From CAYZRY01 sp964481005 (lineage in GTDB: Bacteria > Bacillota_I > Bacilli_A > RF39 > UBA660), in NCBI GenBank assembly GCA_964481005.1, contig CAYZRY010000002.1, positions 1 to 64,000 of the forward strand: a stretch of DNA of 64,000 bases, given 5' to 3'. The translations under genes were made by a program, and so were the position numbers. Shown here piece by piece: positions 34,750 through 42,843 of this stretch. A model generated the notes under the pieces. The model saw only the letters and a program-made list of their open reading frames with translations. It did not search any database and had not been told where the DNA came from. How positions within the stretch are numbered: the first letter of the stretch is position 1; each line of letters begins with the position of its first letter.

Positions 34750-36105
34750 TTATTTACCTAAACAGAACTGACTAAATAGTGCATCGAGTAATTCATTTTC
34801 ATAAGTTTCTCCAAGTATTTTTCCAAGTTCTTCCCAAATTCTTTTAATATCTATTTCAATCATATCTACATAATCACCATTACTTAATGCTATTTCAACA
34901 TCTTCAAGTATTTTTAGAGCTGATTTTGCCAAAGAAATTTGTCTAGTGTTTCCAAGTAATGCATGATCATTTTGATTGATTTGATTCAAATCTAGTATTT
35001 CATTTATTTTATCTTTTAATTTAACTATTTTTAAACTATCGATAGTATCTATTTCAATTACATTATCACTATCTATTTTAGATATATCAATTTTTCTTTC
35101 TAAATCACATTTATTTATAACGGTAATAACTTTCTTTCCTTTGATGTTATCCATTATTTTTAAGTCTTCTTCGCTTAATTTTTCGTTATTATTTAATACA
35201 AAGATTATTAAATCGGCTTTCTTACTAGCTTCAAGTGTTTTTTCAACTCCGATTTTTTCTACTACATCTTCGGTTTCTCTAATTCCGGCAGTATCTATCA
35301 AATTTAAAATAATTCCATCTATATTAATAGACCCTTCGACTATATCTCTTGTTGTTCCAGCAATTTCAGTAACAATTGCTTTATTCTCATCAAGTAATCT
35401 GTTAAGGATACTACTTTTTCCAACATTTGGTCTACCAATAATAGCAGTATTTATTCCACTTGAAAAAATTAAAGATCTTTCACTTTCTTCGATTATTTCT
35501 TTCAATTTATTTTTTACATGAACCATTGTTTCGGTAACTTTATTATTAGTAACTTGTTCTATATCTTCATATTCTGGATAATCTATATTAACTTCAATAT
35601 TAGCAATCAAATTTAACAAATCATTTCGAAGTTCTCTAATCATTTTGCTACTTGTTCCATCTATTTGTCTCATTGAAATATTTCGTGATTGATCAGTTTG
35701 AGCTTTAATAATATCAGCAGTTGCTTCAGCTTCGACTAAATCGATACGTCCTCCGACAAAAGCTCTCTTAGTAAATTCACCAGGTTCAGCCAAGCGACAT
35801 CCAGATAATAATAGTATCTCTAATATTTTCTTAGTTGTGGCAATTCCCCCATGGCAATTTATCTCAACTACATCTTCGGTTGTAAATGTCTTTGGAGATC
35901 TCATAATCGACACTAAAACTTCATCAATTTTCTCGTTTTCAAACACTATAAAACCATGATTAATAGTATGACTATCAACCTTAGTTAAATCTTTTCCCTC
36001 AAAGAGTTTAGCAACTATTTCAATAGCTTCGCTTCCACTAGCTCTAACTATCGATATTGCTCCGGCTCCCATTGTTGTTGAAATTGCAGCAATTGTGTCT
36101 TTCAT
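34750..36105 (-). CDS. mnmE: tRNA modification GTPase MnmE
   Basis: MnmE is the GTPase partner of MnmG in wobble-uridine modification. The 451 residues carry an N-terminal folate-binding domain (DTIAAISTTMGAGAISIVRAS), a central helical domain and the inserted G domain (GRPNVGKSSILNRLL, DTAGIRETED, NKCD). The C-terminus ends FSQFCLGK, retaining the conserved Cys of the C(I/L/V)GK motif. A TGATATAAT extended -10 lies about 20-30 bp upstream, at 36126-36134. Confidence 0.97.
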   Translation of the reverse strand: MKDTIAAISTTMGAGAISIVRASGSEAIEIVAKLFEGKDLTKVDSHTINHGFIVFENEKIDEVLVSIMRSPKTFTTEDVVEINCHGGIATTKKILEILLLSGCRLAEPGEFTKRAFVGGRIDLVEAEATADIIKAQTDQSRNISMRQIDGTSSKMIRELRNDLLNLIANIEVNIDYPEYEDIEQVTNNKVTETMVHVKNKLKEIIEESERSLIFSSGINTAIIGRPNVGKSSILNRLLDENKAIVTEIAGTTRDIVEGSINIDGIILNLIDTAGIRETEDVVEKIGVEKTLEASKKADLIIFVLNNNEKLSEEDLKIMDNIKGKKVITVINKCDLERKIDISKIDSDNVIEIDTIDSLKIVKLKDKINEILDLNQINQNDHALLGNTRQISLAKSALKILEDVEIALSNGDYVDMIEIDIKRIWEELGKILGETYENELLDALFSQFCLGK

Positions 36106-36125
36106 AGCATTCCCTTTCGGACGCT

Positions 36126-36134
36126 ATTATATCA
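36126..36134 (-). promoter_or_regulatory. Extended -10 promoter before mnmE
   Basis: The minus strand reads TGATATAAT just after the jag terminator and about 20-30 bp before the mnmE start. No clear -35. Confidence 0.5.
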
Positions 36135-36145
36135 TAATATAAACA

Positions 36146-36167
36146 TAAAAAAAAGAGTGTTACTCTT
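36146..36167 (-). terminator. Terminator after jag
   Basis: On the minus strand AAGAGT-AAC-ACTCTT is followed by eight T; it spans the jag stop codon. Confidence 0.8.
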
Positions 36168-36780
36168 CTTCTTTTTTCTTTAATTTAATGACTACGTAAC
36201 GATTAGGTTCTTCCCCTGCACTCTCAGTATAGACAAATCTATCATTACCTAGAACATTGTGAACAATTCTTCGTTCATAAGAATTCATTGGATCAAGCTT
36301 AGCTTCAATTTTAGTTTTAGCTACTTCCCTAGCAATTCTTTTTGCCATTCTCTCTAGATTGTTTTCTTGTTTTTGTTTATACTGTGCAACATCAAGATTA
36401 TATTTAAAAGTAAATGGCACTTCATTATTTAACATTTGTCTTGTAATTTGGTTCAAAGCAGAGATTGTTCTTCCCTCTTTACCTATTAAAATAGCATTGT
36501 TATCACTGAAAATCGTATAGTTGTAAATTCCATCTCTAACAGTTGTTTCAATTTTTATATCAAGTCCCATTTTAGCTGTAAGATTTGTCAAAAATTCTTT
36601 AATTAATAGTGATACATCTTCTTTTTTATAAATAGTTAATTCTATTTTTTTACTTTTGAATAGTCCAGCTTTCTGCTCTTCTTCTTTAACGTATACTTCT
36701 TCTTCGTTAACGTTTAGTTCATATAGAGCTAGGTTTAGGGCTTCAGATTTAGTTTTTCCTACATATGTGTATGTTTTCAT
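36160..36780 (-). CDS. jag: RNA-binding protein Jag/KhpB
   Basis: Jag (KhpB, EloR) is an RNA-binding protein implicated in cell elongation and sRNA/mRNA regulation. The 206 residues have the three family domains: an N-terminal Jag domain (about 1-50, YVGKTKSEALNLAL), a KH domain (about 75-135, with the IGKEGRTISALNQI loop) and a C-terminal R3H domain (RRIVHNVLGNDRFVYTES). It overlaps yidC by 4 bp (ATGA), as in the standard rnpA-yidC-jag order. Confidence 0.95.
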   Translation of the reverse strand: MKTYTYVGKTKSEALNLALYELNVNEEEVYVKEEEQKAGLFKSKKIELTIYKKEDVSLLIKEFLTNLTAKMGLDIKIETTVRDGIYNYTIFSDNNAILIGKEGRTISALNQITRQMLNNEVPFTFKYNLDVAQYKQKQENNLERMAKRIAREVAKTKIEAKLDPMNSYERRIVHNVLGNDRFVYTESAGEEPNRYVVIKLKKKEEE

Positions 36781-37694
36781 GCTTTTTTCTCCTTCTTTAT
36801 AATCATATTTTGAATTATTGTGAATAAATTAGAAGTAACCCAGTATATTCCAAGGGCAGATGACATGAAGACAGCCATTACTGTGATCATACCAGTCATC
36901 ATATTACCCATTGATTTACCCTGTTTTGCATCTATTGATGCCATGTTTTTACTAAATGATAGCCATGTTGTGTAACCAACTAAAGCAAGAATAATTATGT
37001 ATTGCCAGTTGCCATTCATAAAACCTACAAGTGGAGTTGTTCCAAGTTGAAAGCTTAAAAACTTTTCTTCAAATATTGCTGGAACTCGGCTTATTGCTTC
37101 GAAGAATCCAATGAAAATTGGTAATTGAATAAATGCTAGAAGACAACTTGATAATGGATTGACTTCATATTTTTGATAAAGAGCTGACATTTCCTGACTT
37201 TTCTTCATCATTGAGTCTTGATCATTCTTATCTTTATACTTATCTTCGATTCTAGCCATTTCAGGTTTAAGCTTATTCATGTTTTCCGATTGTTTTGCTG
37301 TTTTACTAGTTACTGGGAACATCAATAATCTTATTAGAATACTTGTTATTACTAGGGCAAAACCATAACTTTTTACAATTGTTCCTATTTTGATAATCAT
37401 AAATGCAAGTGGTTTGACAAAAAGTGTTGCCCAAAGTCCTTCGTATCCTCCAGATGTTACTTTAAAATCTTTACATGCTGGTAGTTTTTCTAAATTTACT
37501 TGTTTAGGATATTTTTTATATATCTCTATTGTTTCTTTATCTGTTGGCTTACAAAGTATATTTTCTGTTAAACTCTGACCAGTTGTAGGGTTTTTAACAC
37601 CTTTGTTAGTTTCTTTATCTTTTAAATTTACAGTACATGCTGTAAGAAAAAAGATCGATATAAGGAGAATAGTCAATATTTTTTTATTTTTCAT
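36777..37694 (-). CDS. yidC: Membrane protein insertase YidC/OxaA, lipoprotein form
   Basis: YidC inserts and folds membrane proteins, alone or with SecYEG. The 305-residue protein starts with a lipoprotein signal (LISIFFLTAC, lipobox Cys near residue 20) typical of Gram-positive YidC. Five helices follow, with the 60KD-IMP region beginning around LFVKPLAFMIIKIGTIVKSY and the conserved Arg in ILIRLLMFPVT that lies in the hydrophilic groove. The ATG follows AGAGGTGTTAAAA and lies inside the end of rnpA. Lgt (3289) would modify this Cys. Confidence 0.95.
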   Translation of the reverse strand: MKNKKILTILLISIFFLTACTVNLKDKETNKGVKNPTTGQSLTENILCKPTDKETIEIYKKYPKQVNLEKLPACKDFKVTSGGYEGLWATLFVKPLAFMIIKIGTIVKSYGFALVITSILIRLLMFPVTSKTAKQSENMNKLKPEMARIEDKYKDKNDQDSMMKKSQEMSALYQKYEVNPLSSCLLAFIQLPIFIGFFEAISRVPAIFEEKFLSFQLGTTPLVGFMNGNWQYIIILALVGYTTWLSFSKNMASIDAKQGKSMGNMMTGMITVMAVFMSSALGIYWVTSNLFTIIQNMIIKKEKKA

Positions 37695-38031
37695 TTTTAA
37701 CACCTCTATTTAGCTTATCAACTGCATCCATGAATAGTTTAGCGGTTGTTTCATATGAATCTATATCAAAGCCATTCCTAACTATTATAATATAATCGTA
37801 TTCATTTTGATAGTTATTTTTATTTTGATCGATTATCATTCTTAGTTGTCTTTTTATTTTGTTTCTCTTTACGGCGCTACCTATTTTTTTACCAATCGAT
37901 ATACCAAAACGATATGTTTTATATTCATTCTTATATATATATATTGAAAAAGAGCTATTAGAATAGTATCTTCCATTTTTAATAGCTACGGTAAAATCTT
38001 CGTTATCTTTGACTATGTTAATCTTCTTCAT
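37684..38031 (-). CDS. rnpA: Ribonuclease P protein component
   Basis: RnpA binds the catalytic RNA of RNase P and aids 5' processing of tRNA. The 115 residues are basic and contain the family motif GSAVKRNKIKRQLRMI near residues 52-67, which contacts the RNA. It follows rpmH with a hairpin in between. The RNase P RNA gene itself is not in this window. Confidence 0.95.
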   Translation of the reverse strand: MKKINIVKDNEDFTVAIKNGRYYSNSSFSIYIYKNEYKTYRFGISIGKKIGSAVKRNKIKRQLRMIIDQNKNNYQNEYDYIIIVRNGFDIDSYETTAKLFMDAVDKLNRGVKNEK

Positions 38032-38059
38032 AGGTCACCTTCCAATAACATTATATAAT

Positions 38060-38086
38060 AAAAAACCCACTATTAAAGTGGTTTTT
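38060..38086 (-). terminator. Attenuating terminator between rpmH and rnpA
   Basis: On the minus strand CCACT-TTAAT-AGTGG is followed by GTTTTTTATT, immediately after the rpmH stop. Because rnpA follows without another obvious promoter, partial readthrough is likely. Confidence 0.65.
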
Positions 38087-38201
38087 ATACTAATTTTTTT
38101 CTTCCCCTAGCTCTTCTTCTTTTTAAAACAGATTTAGAAGTAGCAAAAAAACCGTGTACTTTTGCTTTTTTTCTCTTGTTAGGTTGATAAGTTCTTTTCA
38201 T
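38085..38201 (-). CDS. rpmH: 50S ribosomal protein L34 (shortened)
   Basis: L34 is a small, very basic protein buried in 23S rRNA. The gene is too short for many gene finders: 38 codons, starting MKRTYQPNKRKKAKVHGF and ending KRRRARGRKKLV. Both ends are conserved, but the usual stretch after HGF (about RARMKTKNGRK) is shortened by about five residues to FATSKS. GGAGGTGTATT is the ribosome-binding site. It is the first gene left of the origin, transcribed away from it as in nearly all bacteria. Confidence 0.93.
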   Translation of the reverse strand: MKRTYQPNKRKKAKVHGFFATSKSVLKRRRARGRKKLV

Positions 38202-38230
38202 AATACACCTCCAAACTTAAAATCTACACA

Positions 38231-38260
38231 ATTATATATTACTTATTAGTCATTTGTCAA
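38231..38260 (-). promoter_or_regulatory. Promoter of rpmH-rnpA
   Basis: Consensus minus-strand -35 TTGACA (38255-38260) and -10 TATAAT (38231-38236) with an 18-bp spacer, about 30 bp before the rpmH start. Confidence 0.75.
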
Positions 38261-38377
38261 TTATTTTTACTTATAAACATATTAACAACTATGTTGATAA
38301 TTATTTTAGACATGTTATTAAAAATTTGTGGAAATTGTTAATAACTTCGTTTATAATAACAAACTAACGATTTTAAT

Positions 38378-38409
38378 TGTGGATATCTTTGTGGATATCT
38401 TGTGAACAC
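38378..38409 (+). other. DnaA box cluster
   Basis: Two identical TGTGGATAT 9-mers (one mismatch from the reverse-complement DnaA box) 12 bp apart, followed by TGTGAACAC 11 bp later. The regular spacing and shared orientation fit an oriC filament-nucleation site. Confidence 0.7.
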
Positions 38410-38496
38410 TCTTTTTGAGGGGTTTTCAACTTTATTTTTTTTAACATTTGATATAAACTTAATTTAAGAAATGTTTATAGGTTTGGGGGAGGAATT

Positions 38497-39849
38497 ATGG
38501 ATTTAGATAACGTATGGCATCAAACTCTTGAAATAATTAAAAATGAACTTAATCTCCTTGCTTTTCAAACTTGGTTTGAGAACACTAAAATAGATAGTAT
38601 TAAAGATAATACTGTCACTATTATAGTCCCTTATTCTATTCACAAACAACATATGGAGACTAATTATAAAGATATTATAGTTAATGCTCTAAAACTTATT
38701 AACAATGAAACTTATGAACTTAAATTTGTATTAGAGACTGAAGTTGAAGAAATCGAAATACTAGATGTTAGTCAACCAGTCAAAGAAAAGAAAAATGATA
38801 GTTTTATAACTAATCTTAATCCAAATTATACTTTTGATACATTTGTCGTAGGTAACAGTAATCGATTTGCACATGCTGCTTCATTAGCGGTAGCTGAAAA
38901 TCCTGGTAAAATATACAATCCACTGTTCATTTATGGTAATAGTGGACTAGGTAAAACCCATTTGATGCATGCGATTGGTAATTACACTTCGCAGTACAGT
39001 GATAAAAAGGTTCTATATATAACTAGTGAACAATTTATCAACGATTATGTTTCAATTAATCGACGTGATGATAAAACAAACAATTTTGAATACGTTGATC
39101 TATTTAAAAGTAAATACCGTGATGTCGACGTTCTGATTATCGATGATATTCAGTATTTAGGCGGAGCGACCGAGACACAGAAAGAATTCTTTCAAACGTT
39201 TAATACTTTATATGAAAATAAAAAACAAATTATTATATCTTCGGATACTTCGCCAAACGATTTAAAAAGACTTGAAGATCGTTTAATAACAAGATTTTCA
39301 TGGGGATTGACAGTAGATATATATCCTCCTGATTACGAGCTTAGATACGAAATATTAAAGAAAAAGATAGCAGGGGAGTCAATTGGAATTAAAATACCAA
39401 ATGACGTTATCGAGTTTATTGCCTCATCTATCAGTGGAAATATAAGAGCTCTCGAAGGATCAATTAATAGATTATTAGCTTATTCTACAATAATGAACCT
39501 AGAAATAGACATAAATGTCGCCAAAGAAGCTCTAAAAGACTTTATAAATAAAGGCACTAGTGAAAAGAACGATATAACTAAAATTCAAAAGGTTGTCGCT
39601 AATTACTTTGGAATTGCTGTCGAAGATCTAAAATCTAAGAAAAGAAACAAAGAAATTATTTTACCTAGACAAATAGCTATGTATCTAGCAAGACAACACA
39701 CTGATGAGTCTTTCCCTAAAATAGGTAGTGAATTTGGTGGTAAAGACCATTCGACAGTCATTCATTCTTGTGATAAAATAGAACAAGAGTTAAAAAAGAA
39801 TAAAGAGATTAAAATGATAGTTGAAAAACTTCAGAAAGAGATAACATAA
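38497..39849 (+). CDS. dnaA: Chromosomal replication initiator DnaA
   Basis: DnaA opens oriC and loads the helicase. The 450 residues are complete: domain I (about 1-85), a short linker domain II, AAA+ domain III with Walker A GNSGLGKTHLMHA near residue 150 and Walker B VLIIDDIQYLGG, and domain IV with the DnaA-box-binding signature KDHSTVIHSCDKI near residue 420. GGGGGAGGAATT precedes the ATG. DnaA boxes upstream suggest autoregulation. Confidence 0.98.
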   Translation: MDLDNVWHQTLEIIKNELNLLAFQTWFENTKIDSIKDNTVTIIVPYSIHKQHMETNYKDIIVNALKLINNETYELKFVLETEVEEIEILDVSQPVKEKKNDSFITNLNPNYTFDTFVVGNSNRFAHAASLAVAENPGKIYNPLFIYGNSGLGKTHLMHAIGNYTSQYSDKKVLYITSEQFINDYVSINRRDDKTNNFEYVDLFKSKYRDVDVLIIDDIQYLGGATETQKEFFQTFNTLYENKKQIIISSDTSPNDLKRLEDRLITRFSWGLTVDIYPPDYELRYEILKKKIAGESIGIKIPNDVIEFIASSISGNIRALEGSINRLLAYSTIMNLEIDINVAKEALKDFINKGTSEKNDITKIQKVVANYFGIAVEDLKSKKRNKEIILPRQIAMYLARQHTDESFPKIGSEFGGKDHSTVIHSCDKIEQELKKNKEIKMIVEKLQKEIT

Positions 39850-39956
39850 TATTAACAAGCCTGTTGATACTAAAACGTTATATTTCATACAAAAATTAAC
39901 TTATTAACAGTATTAACACTAATATAGATAATATTTATAAAAAGAAAGAGGTAATC
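39850..39956. other. AT-rich dnaA-dnaN intergenic region, possible unwinding element
   Basis: A 107-bp AT-rich gap containing CTGTTGATA and several TTATTAACA-like words but no strong hairpin. In B. subtilis the unwinding element of the bipartite origin lies in the corresponding gap. Here that role is inferred from position and composition. Confidence 0.4.
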
Positions 39957-41081
39957 ATGAAATTAAAAATTAAAAGAGAAGTTCTATTAAATGCTCTTAA
40001 CAAGGTATCTAAAGCCATATCAAGTAAAAATCTTATTCCTGTTCTATCTGGAATTAAATTTAAACTAGATAAGAAAGGTTTAAATCTATTAGCATCTGAT
40101 AACGATATAACAATCGAAGTATTCATTCCTATAAATAAAGAAGATATGACAATTGAAAAAGAGGGAAGTATTATTATATCTGGTAAATACATATTAGATA
40201 TAATAAGAAAACTTAATTCAGAATATATAAATATTGAAGTCGTAGATGAATTAAAGATCGTTGTCTATACTGAAAGTAGTGAATTTAATTTAAATGGAAT
40301 CAATCAAAGTGAATATCCTAATATAAATATTGAACTTGCGGATAATCCAATAGTAATAAACAATAAAATGTTAAAGACTATTGTATATCAGACTTCTTTT
40401 GTAACATCAAATGATGAAGCAAGACCAATATTAACAGGTATTAATCTATTAATTAATAATAAAGAGATTGAATGTAATGCTACAGATTCATATAGATTAG
40501 CTAAAAAGGTAGTTAAGTTAAGTAAAAAAGTTGATGAAGCTCAAAATATAGTTATTCCAAGTAAGAATATTAATGAATTTATCAAAATACTTGATGATAA
40601 TGATAGTGAAGTAGAGATCCATGTATTTACAAATAAAATTGTATTTAAATATGACAATATTCTATTTCAATCTAGATTAATTAATGGAAGTTTCCCAAAT
40701 ACTAATAATTTGTTTCCGACAGAATATCTACTTAAGATTAAATTCAATATAAATGAATTATATAATGTTATTGATAGAGCAAGTATTTTGACCTCTGATC
40801 GTGAAAAGAATGTTGTAACTCTTGAAACTGAAGGAAATCAATTAACTGTTAGATCTCAATCAGCTGAAATAGGGCGAGTTGAAGAAAAAATGACAATTGA
40901 GAAAGATAGTAAAGAAGATATTAAAATATCTTTCAGTGCTAAATACATGATGGAAGCTTTAAAATCATTCGATGAAGAAGAAGTTGAAATATCATTTGTT
41001 GGTGAAGTAAAACCTATAATTATTAAGAAAATTAACAAAGAAGATTTAATTCAATTAGTTTTACCAATAAGAACTTATTAA
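39957..41081 (+). CDS. dnaN: DNA polymerase III beta subunit (sliding clamp)
   Basis: DnaN is the ring-shaped clamp that tethers polymerases and many repair proteins to DNA. The 374 residues cover the three repeated clamp domains; the N-terminal MKLKIKREVLLNALNKVSKAIS and the C-terminal LVLPIRTY, which shapes the partner-binding pocket, are conserved. AAAGAGGTAATC is the ribosome-binding site. It is probably cotranscribed with dnaA. Confidence 0.97.
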   Translation: MKLKIKREVLLNALNKVSKAISSKNLIPVLSGIKFKLDKKGLNLLASDNDITIEVFIPINKEDMTIEKEGSIIISGKYILDIIRKLNSEYINIEVVDELKIVVYTESSEFNLNGINQSEYPNINIELADNPIVINNKMLKTIVYQTSFVTSNDEARPILTGINLLINNKEIECNATDSYRLAKKVVKLSKKVDEAQNIVIPSKNINEFIKILDDNDSEVEIHVFTNKIVFKYDNILFQSRLINGSFPNTNNLFPTEYLLKIKFNINELYNVIDRASILTSDREKNVVTLETEGNQLTVRSQSAEIGRVEEKMTIEKDSKEDIKISFSAKYMMEALKSFDEEEVEISFVGEVKPIIIKKINKEDLIQLVLPIRTY

Positions 41082-41082
41082 T

Positions 41083-41126
41083 TTCGACAAAAAACGACAA
41101 AATTCGACAAAAGTAATTGATATACT
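41083..41126 (+). promoter_or_regulatory. comK promoter with three phased TTCGACA-type boxes
   Basis: Directly after the dnaN stop, three heptamers lie exactly 10 bp apart: TTCGACA (41083), AACGACA (41093) and TTCGACA (41103), each followed by AA. TTCGACA is the complement of the Spo0A box TGTCGAA. Ten bp after the last one is an extended -10, TGATATACT (TATACT at 41121-41126), without a recognisable -35. This looks like an activator-dependent promoter with sites at about -25 to -50. Confidence 0.55.
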
Positions 41127-41158
41127 TTCCTCATAATTTTTTATGAAGGGGGAAATGT

Positions 41159-41611
41159 ATGAAAAATTATGAAATTAATGAAGATACTATGGCTATTGTT
41201 CCAGTATCATATTATGAAAGTTTAATTAAAGAGAAGGATAGGGAATTCATTATTAACAACAATTCTTATAAAATAATGGAATATAGTTGTGAATATTATG
41301 GAAGTACTATCGGTGGTCGTTTAAAAGCAGCTAAAAAGATATTTGATTGTCCTTATAAGACACCGCTTTTAATCGAAGAAAGTGAAAATATTATCTTTTT
41401 TCCGACTAAATCTGCCAAAGATGAAGATTGTTTATGGATTAATAATAATTATGTTGAAAAGATAATTAAAAAAGATGGAACAAGTGTCTTATTATTCACA
41501 AATGGTGATTCAATTAATATTAATACATCTAAGCTATCACTAGAAAATCAAGTTGCCAGATCAGCAAGATATGAAAACATATTAAGAAAAAGAAAATTAT
41601 CTACAAAATAA
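41159..41611 (+). CDS. comK: ComK-family competence transcription factor
   Basis: This 150-residue protein matches the ComK family. Conserved blocks are visible in order: YSCEYYGSTIGGR (Bacillus RSCRFFGSSYAGR), KTPLLIEESENIIFFPT, a CLWIN block (Bacillus CGWIS) and LSLENQVARSARYENILRKR (Bacillus NSFENQVYRTAW). ComK activates the late DNA-uptake genes by binding AAAA-N5-TTTT boxes. The C-terminal regulatory tail of Bacillus ComK (about the last 40 residues) is missing. AAGGGGG lies 6-8 bp upstream. Position is unusual: it takes the place of yaaA between dnaN and recF and has its own promoter and terminator. Confidence 0.85.
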   Translation: MKNYEINEDTMAIVPVSYYESLIKEKDREFIINNNSYKIMEYSCEYYGSTIGGRLKAAKKIFDCPYKTPLLIEESENIIFFPTKSAKDEDCLWINNNYVEKIIKKDGTSVLLFTNGDSININTSKLSLENQVARSARYENILRKRKLSTK

Positions 41612-41635
41612 AAGAGAGTATATCTCTTTTTTTAT
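41609..41635 (+). terminator. Terminator after comK
   Basis: AAAGAGA-GTATA-TCTCTTT followed by TTTTA, immediately after the comK stop codon. Confidence 0.85.
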
Positions 41636-41654
41636 TTTAAATAGGTAAATTTCG

Positions 41655-41663
41655 TGATATAAT
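41655..41663 (+). promoter_or_regulatory. Extended -10 promoter before recF
   Basis: TGATATAAT (TATAAT at 41658) about 65 bp before recF; no clear -35. It would start the recF-gyrB-gyrA transcript after the comK terminator. Confidence 0.5.
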
Positions 41664-41727
41664 ATTTATATGTACTCTTCCACTAATAAATGATAATTTA
41701 CAAAATAGGGCGGTTTAAAGGTGAAAA

Positions 41728-42843
41728 ATGAAAATAAATAAGATTAATTTGGTTAATTTTAGAAATTATAGAAAATTAGAACTTAAATTTAAGAATAATC
41801 TTAGTATTATCATTGGAAAAAATGCCCAGGGAAAAACAAATATATTAGAGAGTATATACATATTAGGTTTAACTAAATCATACAAGATGCAACAAGAACA
41901 AAATTTAGTTAGATTCGGCGAAGAAAAATATATCATCAAAGGAGAAATAAAACAGGGTAAGAACTTCAAAGATTTAAAAGTAGAAAATGAAAAGAGTAAT
42001 AAAAGAGTTTTTGTTAATAATAACGAAATAAGAAAAATATCCAATTATATTGGTAATTTTAATGTAATTCTTTCAAGCCCGGAAGATATTGAAATAGTTA
42101 AGGGATCCCCAAATGATCGAAGAAATTTATTAAACTTAGAAATAAGTCAAATATCATCCACCTATTTAAAAAATATCAATGAATATAATAAATTACTTAA
42201 GACTAGAAATGATTATTTAAAAAAATTATCTAATCAATTGTTAGCAGATTACCGATATTTAGAAGTACTAACTAAAAATATGATTAGTAGAGAAATAGTT
42301 ATTTATCAAGAAAGACAAAAATTTATTGATAAAATTAACGAAAATATAACTGATATATTCAATAATATTACTGGAATGAATAATTTGAAGATTGTTTATG
42401 AAAAGAGTATTGATTATAGTAAAGACGAAGAATATATATACGATTTTTATCAAAAAAATCTTGATAAAGAAATATATCAAGGTATGACTTTGTATGGTCC
42501 TCATCGTGATGATTTGAAATTTATATTAGGTGAAGAAGATATAAAATTATTTGGATCACAAGGACAACAAAAATTAGTTATGATTGCGTTTAAACTTTCT
42601 GAAATAAATATATTCAAAGAATTGACTACATATAATCCAGTTATTCTGTTTGATGATATTTTTAGTGAGTTAGATGTATACAAGAAGAATAGGTTAATTA
42701 AGTATATTCCAGAAGATATGCAAGTTATAATTACTAGTAATGATACTAGAGGTATAAATAAAAAACTTTTGGATAGAGCAGATATATACATAGTTGAAGA
42801 AGGTAAGATTAAGGAGAAAAACAATGGAAAAAAACACAAATAA
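41728..42843 (+). CDS. recF: DNA repair and recombination protein RecF
   Basis: RecF, with RecO and RecR, loads RecA at single-strand gaps. The 371 residues show the SMC-like ATPase: Walker A IGKNAQGKTNILESIYILG near residue 30, the conserved SPEDIEIVKGSPNDRRNLLN, the signature region GSQGQQKLVMIAFKL and Walker B PVILFDDIFSELD. AAAGGTG precedes the ATG. The end overlaps the gyrB start by 20 bp. Confidence 0.96.
   Translation: MKINKINLVNFRNYRKLELKFKNNLSIIIGKNAQGKTNILESIYILGLTKSYKMQQEQNLVRFGEEKYIIKGEIKQGKNFKDLKVENEKSNKRVFVNNNEIRKISNYIGNFNVILSSPEDIEIVKGSPNDRRNLLNLEISQISSTYLKNINEYNKLLKTRNDYLKKLSNQLLADYRYLEVLTKNMISREIVIYQERQKFIDKINENITDIFNNITGMNNLKIVYEKSIDYSKDEEYIYDFYQKNLDKEIYQGMTLYGPHRDDLKFILGEEDIKLFGSQGQQKLVMIAFKLSEINIFKELTTYNPVILFDDIFSELDVYKKNRLIKYIPEDMQVIITSNDTRGINKKLLDRADIYIVEEGKIKEKNNGKKHK

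Larger units (their letters stand above)
38202..38496. other. Replication origin region (oriC), upstream part
   Basis: This 295-bp gap separates divergent rpmH and dnaA. It is very AT-rich. DnaA-box-like 9-mers related to TGTGGATAA are visible at 38292 (TGTTGATAA), 38327 (TGTGGAAAT), 38378 and 38390 (both TGTGGATAT, spaced 12 bp), with a weaker TGTGAACAC at 38401, all in the same orientation. Gene direction flips here. The dnaA-dnaN gap (39850-39956) is likewise AT-rich and may be the unwinding part, as in bipartite Bacillota origins. Promoters of rpmH and dnaA also lie here. Confidence 0.82.
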
